The notes beneath the pieces are model-generated. The model had not been told where the DNA came from, made no database searches, and worked only from the letters and a program-made list of their open reading frames with translations. DNA of 64,000 nt, from positions 226,001 to 290,000 of the forward strand of contig NZ_JAAFYS010000001.1 in the NCBI RefSeq assembly GCF_012070395.1, read 5' to 3'. This DNA comes from Pseudoroseicyclus tamaricis. GTDB taxonomy: Bacteria > Pseudomonadota > Alphaproteobacteria > Rhodobacterales > Rhodobacteraceae. The position numbers and the translations under genes were made by a program. Every line of letters starts with the position of its first letter. The first letter of the stretch is position 1. Of this stretch, positions 16,649-25,072 are shown one piece after another.

Positions 16649-17318
16649 GGCCCAGCACCTCGCGGAGGGACGCCTCGATCTCGCCGCCGCAATAGCCCTG
16701 CCCGTCCCGCGCCCGCTGCGCGGTGAGGAAGGCCTCCAGCCCCGGACGCTGCGCCAGCCGGCCGAGGAGGGCGGAGACCTGCGGAGCATGGCGCTTCAGA
16801 TCCTCCTCCAGCGGCGGCAGGGCGTGGATCATGGGGGCCCAGAGGCCGAGGGCGGCGATGTCGGCGAGAGTGATCTCCTCGCCCAGCATGAAGGGGCCGC
16901 CGTGGTGCTGGTACGTCTCCTCGAAGATGCGCATCCATGTGGCGAGGCGCTCGGCGCGGAATTCGCCCCAGCTCTCCTCCTCCCACATCTGCACGCCGCC
17001 GTTCTGGCTGATCTCCTCCAGCACGTCGTTGGCATCGAGGATGGCCTTGGTGGCGGCGGCGCGCGCCTCCGCCCCGGATGGCATCAGCCCGTGCCGCTCC
17101 GCCAGGTGAGTCGCGATGGCCGGCATCTGGGCGATCTGCAGCCCGCCCTTCTCGACGAGGTAGGGCGGCGCCATGCCGGGCAGGGGCCGGTCAAAGCGGT
17201 GATCGGGGTAGATGGACGAGGGGGATTTCTTCTCGAAGGGCTGGCCCGCCTCGGCGAGGAGCAGTTCGATGAAGATGCCGCGAAAGGGCAGCGGCCAGTA
17301 ATAGAGCGTGTAGGCCAA
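16632..17318 (-). CDS. Glutathione S-transferase family protein
   Basis: 228 residues if translation begins at TTG 17318 (preceded by AAGGGAGACCCC), giving M-AYTLYYWPLPFRGIF, a normal thioredoxin-fold GST N-terminus. The next in-frame ATG upstream would add residues encoded by a 12-base tandem repeat and is unlikely. GMAPPYLVEKGGLQIAQMPA is the glutathione-binding loop with the cis-Pro region; the helical C-terminal domain has FMLGEEITLADIAALGLWAP. Substrate unknown. The start choice is moderately certain. Confidence 0.82.
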   Translation of the reverse strand: MAYTLYYWPLPFRGIFIELLLAEAGQPFEKKSPSSIYPDHRFDRPLPGMAPPYLVEKGGLQIAQMPAIATHLAERHGLMPSGAEARAAATKAILDANDVLEEISQNGGVQMWEEESWGEFRAERLATWMRIFEETYQHHGGPFMLGEEITLADIAALGLWAPMIHALPPLEEDLKRHAPQVSALLGRLAQRPGLEAFLTAQRARDGQGYCGGEIEASLREVLGLKAEG

Positions 17319-17381
17319 GAGGGGTCTCCCTTGCTGTGCCGGGGAGAAGCGCGGGGCGGCGGCGGAGGGTTCCCGGCCCAG

Positions 17382-17417
17382 GTCACCGGCCAAGTCACCG
17401 GCCAAGTCACCGGCCAC
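17382..17417 (+). repeat. Three tandem 12-base repeats
   Basis: GTCACCGGCCAA occurs three times in a row, the last ending in C. It lies in the short divergent region between the GST gene and the channel-like gene; copy number is likely to vary between strains. Confidence 0.85.
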
Positions 17418-17464
17418 CTCCCCGGAAGGTTGCGCGCGCCCCGGGCCGGCCGCATCATGGGGCG

Positions 17465-18259
17465 GTGACCTCGCTGCCCCTCTTCCTCCTCGGCCTCGCC
17501 CTCCTGCTTTACGCCGCCGTCGATTTCGGCGCGACGACGCTGGCGGCGATCTCGGGGCCCAAGGCCTCCGGCGTCGTGGCGCGGGGGGTGTTCAACCTGC
17601 TCAAGCGGCTCGCCCGGGTGCTGCCGCGAGCGCCCCTGTCCCGCGGGGCCGGGCCGCTGGTGCTGCTCGCCGCGGCAATCACGTGGATCCTCGGCTTCAG
17701 CTTCGGCTGGGCCTTCCTCTACCACGGGGCCGGCGGCGCGCTGGCGCTCACCTCCGGCCCGGATGCGCCGCGCTTCTGGGATGTCTGGGCGCATGTGGGG
17801 CACATGCTCTCCACCCTCGGCGGCGCCAACACGAAGCCGAGCAGCACGTTCTGGTCGGTGCTGGACGTGCTGGTGGCGATCAACGGCATGGGCCTGCTGA
17901 CGCTGACGATGACCTTCCTCTACTCCATCACCCAGACGGTGAACGGCGGCCGGGCCCTCGCCCGGCGCATCCATCTGGATGCGGAGAGCCTCGACCCGCG
18001 GACGATGGAGGCGGACATCGCGCAGCTTGTCTCGCAGATCCACTTCGCGCCCTTCGCGCTCTACTTCTCCCACCCCGATCCGGCGAGCCGCTTCCCCAAC
18101 GCGGTGGAGCTGCTGGTGCGCCGGGCCGAGGCGGTGGGCGGCGACGCGCCGGAGCGGCTCGCCTTCCTGCTGCGGGGGATGCCGGGGCTGAACCCGGCCT
18201 CGGCGGAGGAGATGGCGGCGAATATCGGCGCGTGGCGCGAGCGGTTCAGCCTCACCTGA
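17465..18259 (+). CDS. Channel-like integral membrane protein with altered pore motif
   Basis: 264 residues from GTG 17465. Three hydrophobic segments: about 4-22, 63-92 and 138-160. The order helix, STLGGANTKPSS, helix (DVLVAINGMGLLTLTMTFLY) resembles the pore loop and inner helix of two-TM potassium channels, where the filter is T-[LV]-G-[YF]-G-D; here it reads T-L-G-G-A-N. About 100 cytoplasmic residues follow (AADIAQLVSQIHFAPFALYF-like helix and a Pro-Gly-Leu-Asn tail). K+ selectivity is therefore doubtful; the channel likeness is my inference from short motifs. A perfect hairpin follows the gene. Confidence 0.6.
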   Translation: MTSLPLFLLGLALLLYAAVDFGATTLAAISGPKASGVVARGVFNLLKRLARVLPRAPLSRGAGPLVLLAAAITWILGFSFGWAFLYHGAGGALALTSGPDAPRFWDVWAHVGHMLSTLGGANTKPSSTFWSVLDVLVAINGMGLLTLTMTFLYSITQTVNGGRALARRIHLDAESLDPRTMEADIAQLVSQIHFAPFALYFSHPDPASRFPNAVELLVRRAEAVGGDAPERLAFLLRGMPGLNPASAEEMAANIGAWRERFSLT

Positions 18260-18268
18260 GGGGAGCGC

Positions 18269-18301
18269 GGGGCGGCGGGCCGGGTGTCGGCCCGCCGCCC
18301 C
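18269..18301. terminator. Perfect 14-pair hairpin between converging genes
   Basis: GGGGCGGCGGGCCG, loop GGTGT, CGGCCCGCCGCCCC. It lies between the converging channel-like and Old Yellow Enzyme genes and should serve both. Confidence 0.75.
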
Positions 18302-18310
18302 TCGTCTCGA

Positions 18311-19423
18311 TCAGGCCAGCTCGGCGAGGGCGGCGGGGCTGAACTGGCTCAGCTCGTCGGCATGGCCGCCCTTGATCTTGGTGACCCAGTGGGGATCGGC
18401 GAGGAGCGCCCGGCCGACGGCGATGAGGTCGAACTCGTTGCGATCCATCCGGGTGAGAAGCTTGTCCAGCTCCGCCGCCTCGGTGCTCTGCCCGCCGAAG
18501 GAGCCGAGGAAGTCGGCCCCCTTCAGGCCCACGGAGCCGACGGAGATCGTCGCGGCGCCTGTCAGCTTCTTCGCCCATCCGGCGAAGTTCAGCCCGTCCT
18601 CGCCGTCGATCTCGGGGAACTCGGGCTCCCAGAAGCGGCGCTGCGAGCAATGGAGGAGGTCGACGCCGGCGTCGACGAGGGGCAGCAGCCACTCCGTCAT
18701 CGCCTCGGGCGTGGTGGCGAGGCGCTGGGTGTAATCCTGCTGCTTCCACTGGCTGACGCGCAGGCTGAGGGGCAGGTCGGGGCCGATCGCCTCCCGCACC
18801 GCGGCGACCACCTCGGCCGCGAAGCGGGAGCGCTCGCGGATGGTGGCGCCGCCCCAGCGGTCGTCCCGCAGGTTGGTGCCGGGCCAGAAGAACTCGTCGA
18901 TCAGGTAGCCATGGGCGCCGTGCAGCTCCACGAGGTCGAAGCCCAGCCGCGCCGCGGCGCCGGAGGCCTTGGCGAAGGCGGCGATGGTGTCGGCGATGTC
19001 CTCTTCTGTCATCGCCTTGCCTCGCGGCGTGTCGGGGGCGAGGAGGCCGGAGGGGCTTTCCACCGGGCTCTCCGGCTCCCACTCGCCGCCACGGGTCGAG
19101 CCGGTGTGCCAGATCTGCGGGCCCATGCGCCCGCCGGCGGCGTGCACCTCGTCGATGACCTTTTTCCAGCCGGCCAGCGCCGCGTCGCCATGGAAGAAGG
19201 GGATGCCCGGCAGGTTGCGCGAGGCGGGGCGGTCGATGACCGTGCCCTCCGAGAGGATGAGCCCGACCTGCCCCTCGGCGCGCCGGCGGTAATAGGCGGC
19301 GTTCGCCTCGCCGGGGATGCCTTCGGGCGCCATGCCGCGGGTCATGGGGGCCATGACGATGCGGTTGGGCATCTTGAGGGATTTCAGCTCGAAGGGCCGG
19401 AAGAGCGGCTCGGTGCTCGGCAT
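18311..19423 (-). CDS. NADH:flavin oxidoreductase, Old Yellow Enzyme family
   Basis: 370 residues, a complete FMN-containing TIM barrel. LFRPFELKSLKMPNRIVMAP is the typical N-terminus; QIWHTG, FDLVELHGAHGYLIDEFF, and the substrate-binding His/Asn region are present, with the closing FDLIAVGRALLADPHWV binding FMN phosphate. These ene-reductases reduce activated C=C bonds of enones, quinones or nitro compounds with NAD(P)H. ATG 19423 is preceded by GGAGACCC. Monocistronic by spacing; consistent with the other electrophile-detoxifying genes in the window. Confidence 0.92.
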   Translation of the reverse strand: MPSTEPLFRPFELKSLKMPNRIVMAPMTRGMAPEGIPGEANAAYYRRRAEGQVGLILSEGTVIDRPASRNLPGIPFFHGDAALAGWKKVIDEVHAAGGRMGPQIWHTGSTRGGEWEPESPVESPSGLLAPDTPRGKAMTEEDIADTIAAFAKASGAAARLGFDLVELHGAHGYLIDEFFWPGTNLRDDRWGGATIRERSRFAAEVVAAVREAIGPDLPLSLRVSQWKQQDYTQRLATTPEAMTEWLLPLVDAGVDLLHCSQRRFWEPEFPEIDGEDGLNFAGWAKKLTGAATISVGSVGLKGADFLGSFGGQSTEAAELDKLLTRMDRNEFDLIAVGRALLADPHWVTKIKGGHADELSQFSPAALAELA

Positions 19424-19532
19424 GGGAGGGTCTCCTGTCTGCGGGTGTCGCGCAGAGGTAGGGACGGCAAACCGGTCTGAAAAGAGACTGGTTTTGGTTC
19501 CCTTGCGGAAGGCCCTCGCGGGGTGACGTGAG

Positions 19533-19563
19533 GGGCGCGCGGGCGGGAAGCCCGGGCGCGCCC
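19533..19563. terminator. Terminator hairpin after immunity-like cluster
   Basis: GGGCGCGCGGGC, loop GGGAA, GCCC-GG-GCGCGCCC: a 12-pair stem with a two-base bulge, eleven bases after the stop of the last cluster gene. Confidence 0.65.
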
Positions 19564-19574
19564 TGTGACTTCAA

Positions 19575-20126
19575 TCACTTGGAGGGGAGAGCGGGCGACG
19601 AGGGTCGCAGATCCGCCTCTGCCGGAGCGTTCACGTCGAAGGTCAATCGCCGCCCGGTCAGGAGCTGCGCGGCCGCCTCGGGGCCGACCTTCGAACCACC
19701 CTCGTTCCCGAAGGTGCGGCGCATGTGCCGGAAGAGCGTCGCCTCGATGTCTCGCACCTCCGGAGCGTCCCCGTGCGCCCAGAAACGCGAGCGAACGAGG
19801 GCCCCGCCGGGGTGCTCGCCCCAGAGCTGGAGAACGACCGCCGCAGGCAGCTCGGTGGGGCGGAGCGCGTAGCGCCGCCCGGTGACATGCTCATAGGACG
19901 CGGCCTGAACCTGCGTGCCGGGCGGCACCAGAAACAGGCTGTGCTCGAAATGGCCCGGATACATGCGCAGGACGTCGGAAATGTCCCGCGCCCTCTCGTG
20001 GACGCGGATCTCCGGGGAATGGATATCCGGGTGAACGAGGTAGACGAAGGTCTCGTCCGCCTCCACCAGATCCATCAGCGCGTGGAAATCGGCGGGGGTG
20101 GCGTAGAAATACGTGCACTTGCGCAT
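19575..20126 (-). CDS. Uncharacterised protein, third gene of immunity-like cluster
   Basis: 183 residues, soluble, no signal peptide or membrane helix. No family recognised. It begins MRKCTYFYATPADFHALMD and has an aromatic/acidic first half (DETFVYLVHPDIHSPEIRV) and a helical second half. The start ATG 20126 lies one base after the stop of the upstream SUKH gene, so it belongs to the same transcript. Association with a SUKH gene suggests, but does not show, an immunity or toxin-neutralising role. Confidence 0.65.
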   Translation of the reverse strand: MRKCTYFYATPADFHALMDLVEADETFVYLVHPDIHSPEIRVHERARDISDVLRMYPGHFEHSLFLVPPGTQVQAASYEHVTGRRYALRPTELPAAVVLQLWGEHPGGALVRSRFWAHGDAPEVRDIEATLFRHMRRTFGNEGGSKVGPEAAAQLLTGRRLTFDVNAPAEADLRPSSPALPSK

Positions 20127-20127
20127 G

Positions 20128-20568
20128 TCACTCCGCCGTCAGGCCGGCGAGGAACGCTTCGAAGCTGGGCGCGATGACGTGCAGGCCGACGTCGAAGGGC
20201 ACTTCGTGGTCGCTGAAAAACACCTTCCCGTGGTTCGGGCCTTTCAGCGCCAGAACGATCGGGTTGCCGAAGGGATCTCCGCCGATGCTCAGATACCAGG
20301 GGCGCAGGTGTTCCCCGTATCTCGAGTTGTAGAGCCAGAGGTCGTCGTAATCGTGCTCGGAATTGACGGCATAGAGGTAATGCAATCTCGTGTCTGTCTC
20401 TTGCCCGTTTTCCACGAAGGTGATGACGCGATGTTCGGGCATCTGCCCGTTCCGCGCGGCAAGTCAGTCGCGGTAGGCCGGGGGCAGGCGCGCGCCCAGC
20501 ACGCGCTCCAGCAGATCGAGCGTATCGGGGGCGAGGGTGGAGGGCGTGGGTTTGCGAGCTTTGCTCAT
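20128..20568 (-). pseudogene. SMI1/KNR4 (SUKH) family immunity-type gene with an in-frame TGA
   Basis: The frame from ATG 20568 is open for 34 codons, meets TGA at 20466-20464 and then continues in the same frame, uninterrupted, to 20128. The first part ends LLERVLGARLPPAYRD, the usual first helix of SUKH domains; the second continues LAARNGQMPEHR and later YLSIGGDPFGNPIVLAL and GKVFFSDHE, the hallmark SUKH core. Together they would make a 146-residue protein with one residue, most likely Trp, replaced by a stop. Reinitiation at ATG 20442 would give a 104-residue protein lacking the first helix. ATG 20568 overlaps the preceding stop (ATGA). Confidence 0.8.
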
Positions 20569-20939
20569 GACTGCGCGCTCCGCCTGTAGGCGTTGTAGAG
20601 GTCATGCAGCATCTCGCCCTGATCGGGATTGATCTGCGTCTGCTCTCCGGACGGGGAGGTGTGGGTCAGGGTGAAGGTGCCCTTGTCCTCGCCATCCTCG
20701 AGGAACCTGACGTGGTCGAGCACACAGAGGACGCCGAAGACACCGGCATGCACGCCCTCGTCCACCAGCTGATGGATCCATTGGCGGCTGCCCTCATCCA
20801 GCCCGGCGAGCCAGCTGGCCCGCGCCTTGCGCTCGGCAGAGACGCCGCGGCCGACGGGGCGCTCCGCGAGCCCGAGAATGCTGTCCGGCGTCCTTGCCAT
20901 CGAAAGGGCGAGCTGCCTGGCAAACGTTTCCTTGTCCAT
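20565..20939 (-). CDS. Uncharacterised protein, first gene of immunity-like cluster
   Basis: 124 residues from ATG 20939 (MDKETFARQLALSMARTPD); a frame starting further upstream adds non-homologous sequence. No recognised family. Features: a helical first half, WIHQLVDEGVHAGVFGVLCV and a C-terminal PDQGEMLHDLYNAYR helix. Ends by ATGA overlap with the SUKH gene, so the two were selected to be made together. Base composition is a little less GC-rich than neighbours. Confidence 0.65.
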   Translation of the reverse strand: MDKETFARQLALSMARTPDSILGLAERPVGRGVSAERKARASWLAGLDEGSRQWIHQLVDEGVHAGVFGVLCVLDHVRFLEDGEDKGTFTLTHTSPSGEQTQINPDQGEMLHDLYNAYRRSAQS

Positions 20940-21132
20940 CGTCCTGACGTCACCATGTGAACCAACAATACGGCTGACATGGCGCGAGCTTTTCGAACGC
21001 GTCAAGATACTGAATCGCGGGGACTCTCGCGTGGTGATGGAGGGTATTGCGCGCGCGCCTGTTCCGGACCGCGCGTGCGTCCGGCGGCGCGCAAATCCAT
21101 GCGCGCCGCCAGCGAATCCCTGCGGGCCGCGA

Positions 21133-23547
21133 TCAGAAGTCGAGATGCTCCACGCTCAGGGCGTTCTGCTGGATGAACTCGCGCCGCGGCTCCACCACGT
21201 CGCCCATCAGCTTGGTGAAGAGATCGTCCGCCTCGGTGGCGTCGTCGACGCGCACCTGAAGGAGCGTCCGCGCGCCGGGGTCGAGCGTCGTCTCCCACAG
21301 CTGGTTGGGGTTCATCTCGCCGAGACCCTTGTAGCGCTGGAGCGTCAGGCCGCGCTGGCCCTCCTCCAGGATCGCCGCGAGCAGGTCGAGCGGGCCGTAG
21401 ATGAGCTGGTTGCGGTCCTTGCGGACGAGCGTCGCCGGCTTCTCGTAGACCTCGCGCAGGCTGTCGGTGAGGGAGCCGGTGCGCCGCGCCTCGCCGGAGC
21501 GGAGCATCGGGCCGTCGAGGGTGCGCAGCTCTTCCACGCCGCGCAGGATGCGGCTGAGGCGGATGCCCCTGTCCTGCGTGATGCGGCCCTGCCAGCCCTT
21601 CTCGTATTCCAGCGCGATCAGGTCGAGCCGGGCGGCGACCTTGTCGGCCACGCCCTGCAGGTCGGCATCCACGGCGCCGGGCACGAAGGCGCCGGCGATG
21701 GCGGCCTGCTCGAGGATGTGGCGCGGGTAATGCGTCGGGAAGGCATCGAGCACGCGGCGGAGCTGGCGGGCCTCGTCCACCACGCGGGCGAGGTCCTGCC
21801 CGGCGATCTCCGACCCGTCGGAGAGGCGGAGGACGGCGCCCTCGACGCCCTGCTGGATGAGGTAGTCATCCAGCGCCGGCTGGTCCTTGAGGTAGACCTC
21901 CGACTTGCCGCGCGCCACTTTGTAGAGCGGCGGCTGCGCGATGTAGAGGTAGCCCCCCTCGATCAGCTCGGGCATCTGGCGGAAGAAGAACGTCAGCAAC
22001 AGCGTGCGGATGTGGGCGCCGTCGACGTCAGCGTCCGTCATGATGACGATCTTGTGGTAGCGCAGCTTGTCGATGTTGAACTCGTCGCGCCCGATGCCGG
22101 TGCCGAGCGCCATCACGAGGTTGCCGATCTCCTGGGAGGAGAGCATCCGGTCGAAGCGCGCCCGCTCGACGTTGAGGATCTTGCCCCGCAGCGGCAGCAC
22201 GGCCTGCGTGCGCCGGTCGCGCCCGGTCTGGGCCGAGCCGCCGGCGCTGTCGCCCTCGACGATGAAGACCTCGGTCTTGCTCGGGTCCTTCTCCGAGCAA
22301 TCCTTGAGCTTGGAGGCGTTGTAGTTGACGTCCATCGCCGACTTGCGGCGGATCTCGCGGGCCTTGCGGGCGGCCTCGCGGGCGGCGGCAGCCTCGACGA
22401 TCTTGGTGATGATCGTCTTCGCCTCGGCCGGGTTCTCCTCGAACCACTCGCCGAGCTTCTCGTAGACGAGGCTCTCGACCGCGGGGCGCACCTCGGAGGA
22501 GACGAGCTTGTCCTTGGTCTGGCTGGAGAATTTCGGATCGGGCACCTTGACCGACAGCACGCAGGTCAGCCCCTCGCGGGCGTCGTCGCCGCTGATGGTG
22601 ACCTTCTCGCGCTTGGCCATGCCGCTTTCGGAGACGTACTTGGTGATCGCCCGCGTCAGCGCGCCGCGGAAGCCGGCCATGTGCGTGCCGCCGTCGCGCT
22701 GGGGGATGTTGTTGGTGAAGGGCAGCACCGTCTCGTGGTAGCTGTCGTTCCACCACATCGCGACCTCGACGGTGATGCCGTTGTTCTCCCCCTCCACGTG
22801 GATGGGGTCGGGCATCAGCGGGGTCTTCGACCGGTCGAGGTATCGCACGAACTCGCGCACGCCGCCCTCGTAGTTGAACTCGGTGCGCAGCGGCACGGCG
22901 GGGCGCTCGTCCTCGACGATGATCTGCACGCCGGAGTTGAGGAAGGCCAGCTCGCGCAGCCGCTTCTCCAGCGTCTCGAAGGAGTAATCGAGGTTGGAGA
23001 AGGTGCTGGTGGAGGCGAGGAAACGGATCTCGGAGCCGGTCTCGCCGTCGCTGTCGCCGATGACGCGCAGCGGCTCGGCGGTGAAGCCGCCCTCGAACCG
23101 GGCGAAGTGGATCTTGCCGGCGCGCCAGATCGTCAGCTCCAGCCAGTCGGAGAGGGCGTTGACGACGGAGACGCCGACGCCGTGCAGGCCGCCCGAGACC
23201 TTGTAGGAATTCTGGTCGAACTTCCCGCCCGCGTGGAGCTGGGTCATGATGACCTCGGCGGCGGAGACGCCTTCCTCGTGGTGGATGTCGGTGGGGATGC
23301 CGCGGCCGTTGTCACGCACCGAGACCGAATTGTCGGGGTGGATCTTGACCGTCACGTAGGTCGCGTGGCCGGCGAGCGCCTCGTCGATGCCGTTGTCGAC
23401 CACCTCGTAGACCATGTGGTGCAGGCCCGAGCCGTCGTCCGTGTCGCCGATATACATGCCGGGGCGCTTGCGGACAGCATCCAAGCCCCTGAGAACTTTA
23501 ATGGAATCGGCGCCGTACTCCGGCAAGTTTTCTGCGGGGTCTGCCAT
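21133..23547 (-). CDS. gyrB: DNA gyrase subunit B
   Basis: 804 residues from ATG 23547 (MADPAENLPEYGADSIKVLRG), the family length. GHKL ATPase motifs YEVVDNGIDEALAGH, VRDNGRGIPTD and SGGLHGVGVSVVNAL; TOPRIM motifs VEGDSAGGSA and IMTDADVDGAHIRTLLLTF; the C-terminal QRYKGLGEMNPNQLWETT is diagnostic. With GyrA it introduces negative supercoils. A good promoter lies just upstream (23576-23604). recF lies 1.5 kb away with two unrelated genes between. Confidence 0.98.
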   Translation of the reverse strand: MADPAENLPEYGADSIKVLRGLDAVRKRPGMYIGDTDDGSGLHHMVYEVVDNGIDEALAGHATYVTVKIHPDNSVSVRDNGRGIPTDIHHEEGVSAAEVIMTQLHAGGKFDQNSYKVSGGLHGVGVSVVNALSDWLELTIWRAGKIHFARFEGGFTAEPLRVIGDSDGETGSEIRFLASTSTFSNLDYSFETLEKRLRELAFLNSGVQIIVEDERPAVPLRTEFNYEGGVREFVRYLDRSKTPLMPDPIHVEGENNGITVEVAMWWNDSYHETVLPFTNNIPQRDGGTHMAGFRGALTRAITKYVSESGMAKREKVTISGDDAREGLTCVLSVKVPDPKFSSQTKDKLVSSEVRPAVESLVYEKLGEWFEENPAEAKTIITKIVEAAAAREAARKAREIRRKSAMDVNYNASKLKDCSEKDPSKTEVFIVEGDSAGGSAQTGRDRRTQAVLPLRGKILNVERARFDRMLSSQEIGNLVMALGTGIGRDEFNIDKLRYHKIVIMTDADVDGAHIRTLLLTFFFRQMPELIEGGYLYIAQPPLYKVARGKSEVYLKDQPALDDYLIQQGVEGAVLRLSDGSEIAGQDLARVVDEARQLRRVLDAFPTHYPRHILEQAAIAGAFVPGAVDADLQGVADKVAARLDLIALEYEKGWQGRITQDRGIRLSRILRGVEELRTLDGPMLRSGEARRTGSLTDSLREVYEKPATLVRKDRNQLIYGPLDLLAAILEEGQRGLTLQRYKGLGEMNPNQLWETTLDPGARTLLQVRVDDATEADDLFTKLMGDVVEPRREFIQQNALSVEHLDF

Positions 23548-23575
23548 GTAATCCGTCCTGTCTGCCCAAGCGCAA

Positions 23576-23604
23576 AATATAGTCATTTTACGGGGCCTTG
23601 TCAC
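23576..23604 (-). promoter_or_regulatory. Predicted sigma-70 promoter of gyrB
   Basis: Read on the minus strand: GTGACA (-35, five of six consensus bases), 17-base spacer, TATATT (-10, five of six). The start point would fall near 23568, about 20 bases before the gyrB ATG. The -10 region stands out as AT-rich in very GC-rich DNA. Confidence 0.65.
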
Positions 23605-23639
23605 GCCTCCGGCCCCATATTTCGTGGGGCGGGGCGCAA

Positions 23640-24260
23640 TCAGATGAAGGGCAGAATGAGCCCCACGAGGATGAGCAATCCGCCGGCCACGTAGTTGGTG
23701 CGCTGAAGGGCCCGCGGAGAGGTCAGCAGGCGGCGAGCGCGGTCGATGAAGAGGGCGAGGCAGAGGTTGCCGATGAAGGGAATGGCGAAGCTGACGGTGC
23801 AGATCGCCACCACGTCGGGCCAGCGGAGCGCGGCGACGTCGAAGAAGCCGGGCAGGATGCCCATGTAGAAGAGGATGGCCTTGGGGTTGCCGATGATGAC
23901 GGCGACGCCGGCGGCGAAGCCCGCCCAGCGTCCCGGCCGGGTGAGGCGCGAGTTGGCCCCGAGCGGCTGCCCGGCGTGGCGGATGATGAGCACGCCCATG
24001 ATCAGGAAGATCAGCGAGGCGAGAAGCCGCAGCGCGTGCAGGAAGTCCCCCCAGACGGAGAGCACCCAGGAGACGCCGAGGATCGCCAGCAGCGGCCAGA
24101 GGATATCCCCCAGCGTCACGCCCACCGCGAGCGGCCAGGCGGCGGCAAAGCCGCCGGAGAGGGCGCGGGCCAGCAGCGCCACCCAGACGGGCCCCGGTGT
24201 CAGGAACAGCAGCAGGATGGCGAAGGCGTAAAGGCCGAGCTCCGCGGCGCCGATGGTCAT
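23640..24260 (-). CDS. LysE/RhtB-family amino acid exporter
   Basis: 206 residues, six hydrophobic segments. The N-terminus AFAILLLFLTPGPVWVALLARALSGG has the conserved TPGP motif of the LysE superfamily, followed by GVTLGDILWPLLAILGV and NPKAILFYMGILPGFF. Exports an amino acid or related metabolite through the inner membrane; substrate not predictable. It lies between recF/GNAT and gyrB in the same direction, with a 92-base gap to gyrB that contains the gyrB promoter. Confidence 0.9.
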   Translation of the reverse strand: MTIGAAELGLYAFAILLLFLTPGPVWVALLARALSGGFAAAWPLAVGVTLGDILWPLLAILGVSWVLSVWGDFLHALRLLASLIFLIMGVLIIRHAGQPLGANSRLTRPGRWAGFAAGVAVIIGNPKAILFYMGILPGFFDVAALRWPDVVAICTVSFAIPFIGNLCLALFIDRARRLLTSPRALQRTNYVAGGLLILVGLILPFI

Positions 24261-24410
24261 GTCCCGCTCCCCTTGAGGCGGCTCCCTGCTAGAGCGCCGC
24301 CTCCCCCTTGTCGATGCCCGCCGCCCTCGCGGCGCTTCGGACTCGTCCGCCGCGTCCTGCGTCCCTCAATCACTGTGCGCCACAATGGATCGGAGCGGGC
24401 CTTCACCACC

Positions 24411-24505
24411 CGCCCCCCTGTTTTTGGTCCAAGAATCTCGGGGGTCGCCATTGGCGCGCCATTGGTCCGAGAGACGATGGCGACGGGCTGGCCCCGGTCC
24501 CGCAT
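24411..24505 (+). repeat. Dispersed repeat family B/C, diverged copy
   Basis: Contains CCCCCCTGTTTTTGGTCC, AAGAATCTCGGGGG, TCGCCATTGGCGCGCCATTG and ends GGGCTGGCCCCGGTCCCGCA. The ends match family B (146-215, 35384-35445), while the middle GTCGCCATTGGCG matches the family C spacer at 26289-26300, so it is a mosaic. It fills much of the 281-base gap between the GNAT and LysE genes. Confidence 0.75.
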
Positions 24506-24541
24506 TCTCAACTCTCCCGCCGCCTCACCGAAGCGCCCAAC

Positions 24542-25072
24542 TCAGAAGCTCCCGCCCATCAGGTCCAGCGGCTTGTCCTCGTCCCAGGCCTCACCCCTCA
24601 GCTCCAGCACCATCAGGTCATCCGCCCGGCTGTGGACCATCCGCAGCGAGCGGGCGCCGTCCATGCCGAGGAGGCGCAGGTTCTGGGTGATGGGGCGGAA
24701 GCCGGCGGCGGGGTAGAGTTTGGCGACGCCGAAGAGCAGGAAGAAGCGGGCCGGCGAGGCCTTCGCCTCGGCGATGGCCTCCTGCAGGAGGGCCGAGGCG
24801 ATTCCGCGCCCGCGCGCCTCGGGGTGGGTGCAGACCTCGCCGAGGGTGGCGATGTCCACGAGGTCGTCGCCGAGCCGCACGGCACGCAGGCCGAGGGCCA
24901 TGTGGCCGAGGAGGCGGCCCTCCTCGCGGGCCAGCAGGCGCAGGTGGTGGCGCTGCTTGTAGAAGCTGCGGCCCTCGTAATCGTCCCATGCGGTGGCGAT
25001 GAGGGCGGCGATCTCCGCCTCCAGCGGGGCAGCGAGGCGCATCTCCTCGACGCGCTCAATGGCGATGGGCAT
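24542..25072 (-). CDS. GNAT-family N-acetyltransferase
   Basis: 176 residues. The acetyl-CoA pyrophosphate-binding motif is RGRGIASALLQEA, preceded by the beta-4 strand VDIATLGEVCTHPEA; the end AKLYPAAGFRPI is the usual GNAT C-terminal region. Substrate unknown. Its start overlaps the 3' end of recF by 17 bases, so it is probably expressed with recF. Confidence 0.88.
   Translation of the reverse strand: MPIAIERVEEMRLAAPLEAEIAALIATAWDDYEGRSFYKQRHHLRLLAREEGRLLGHMALGLRAVRLGDDLVDIATLGEVCTHPEARGRGIASALLQEAIAEAKASPARFFLLFGVAKLYPAAGFRPITQNLRLLGMDGARSLRMVHSRADDLMVLELRGEAWDEDKPLDLMGGSF

Noticed and set aside
17382-17417. CRISPR-like array
   Set aside because: Three 12-base perfect repeats with no spacers; only a short tandem repeat, and no cas genes.
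20464-20466. TGA as a selenocysteine or other recoded codon in the SUKH gene
   Set aside because: SUKH proteins do not use a catalytic Cys/Sec here, and no supporting stem-loop is evident directly after the codon. A nonsense mutation or sequencing error is simpler.
20827-23694. Very long open frame (about 950 codons) on the plus strand opposite gyrB
   Set aside because: It mirrors the codon pattern of gyrB and has no family likeness; long antisense frames are expected at this GC content. Similar frames opposite dnaG/rpoD (35329-38622) and nrdJ (51359-53650) were rejected for the same reason.
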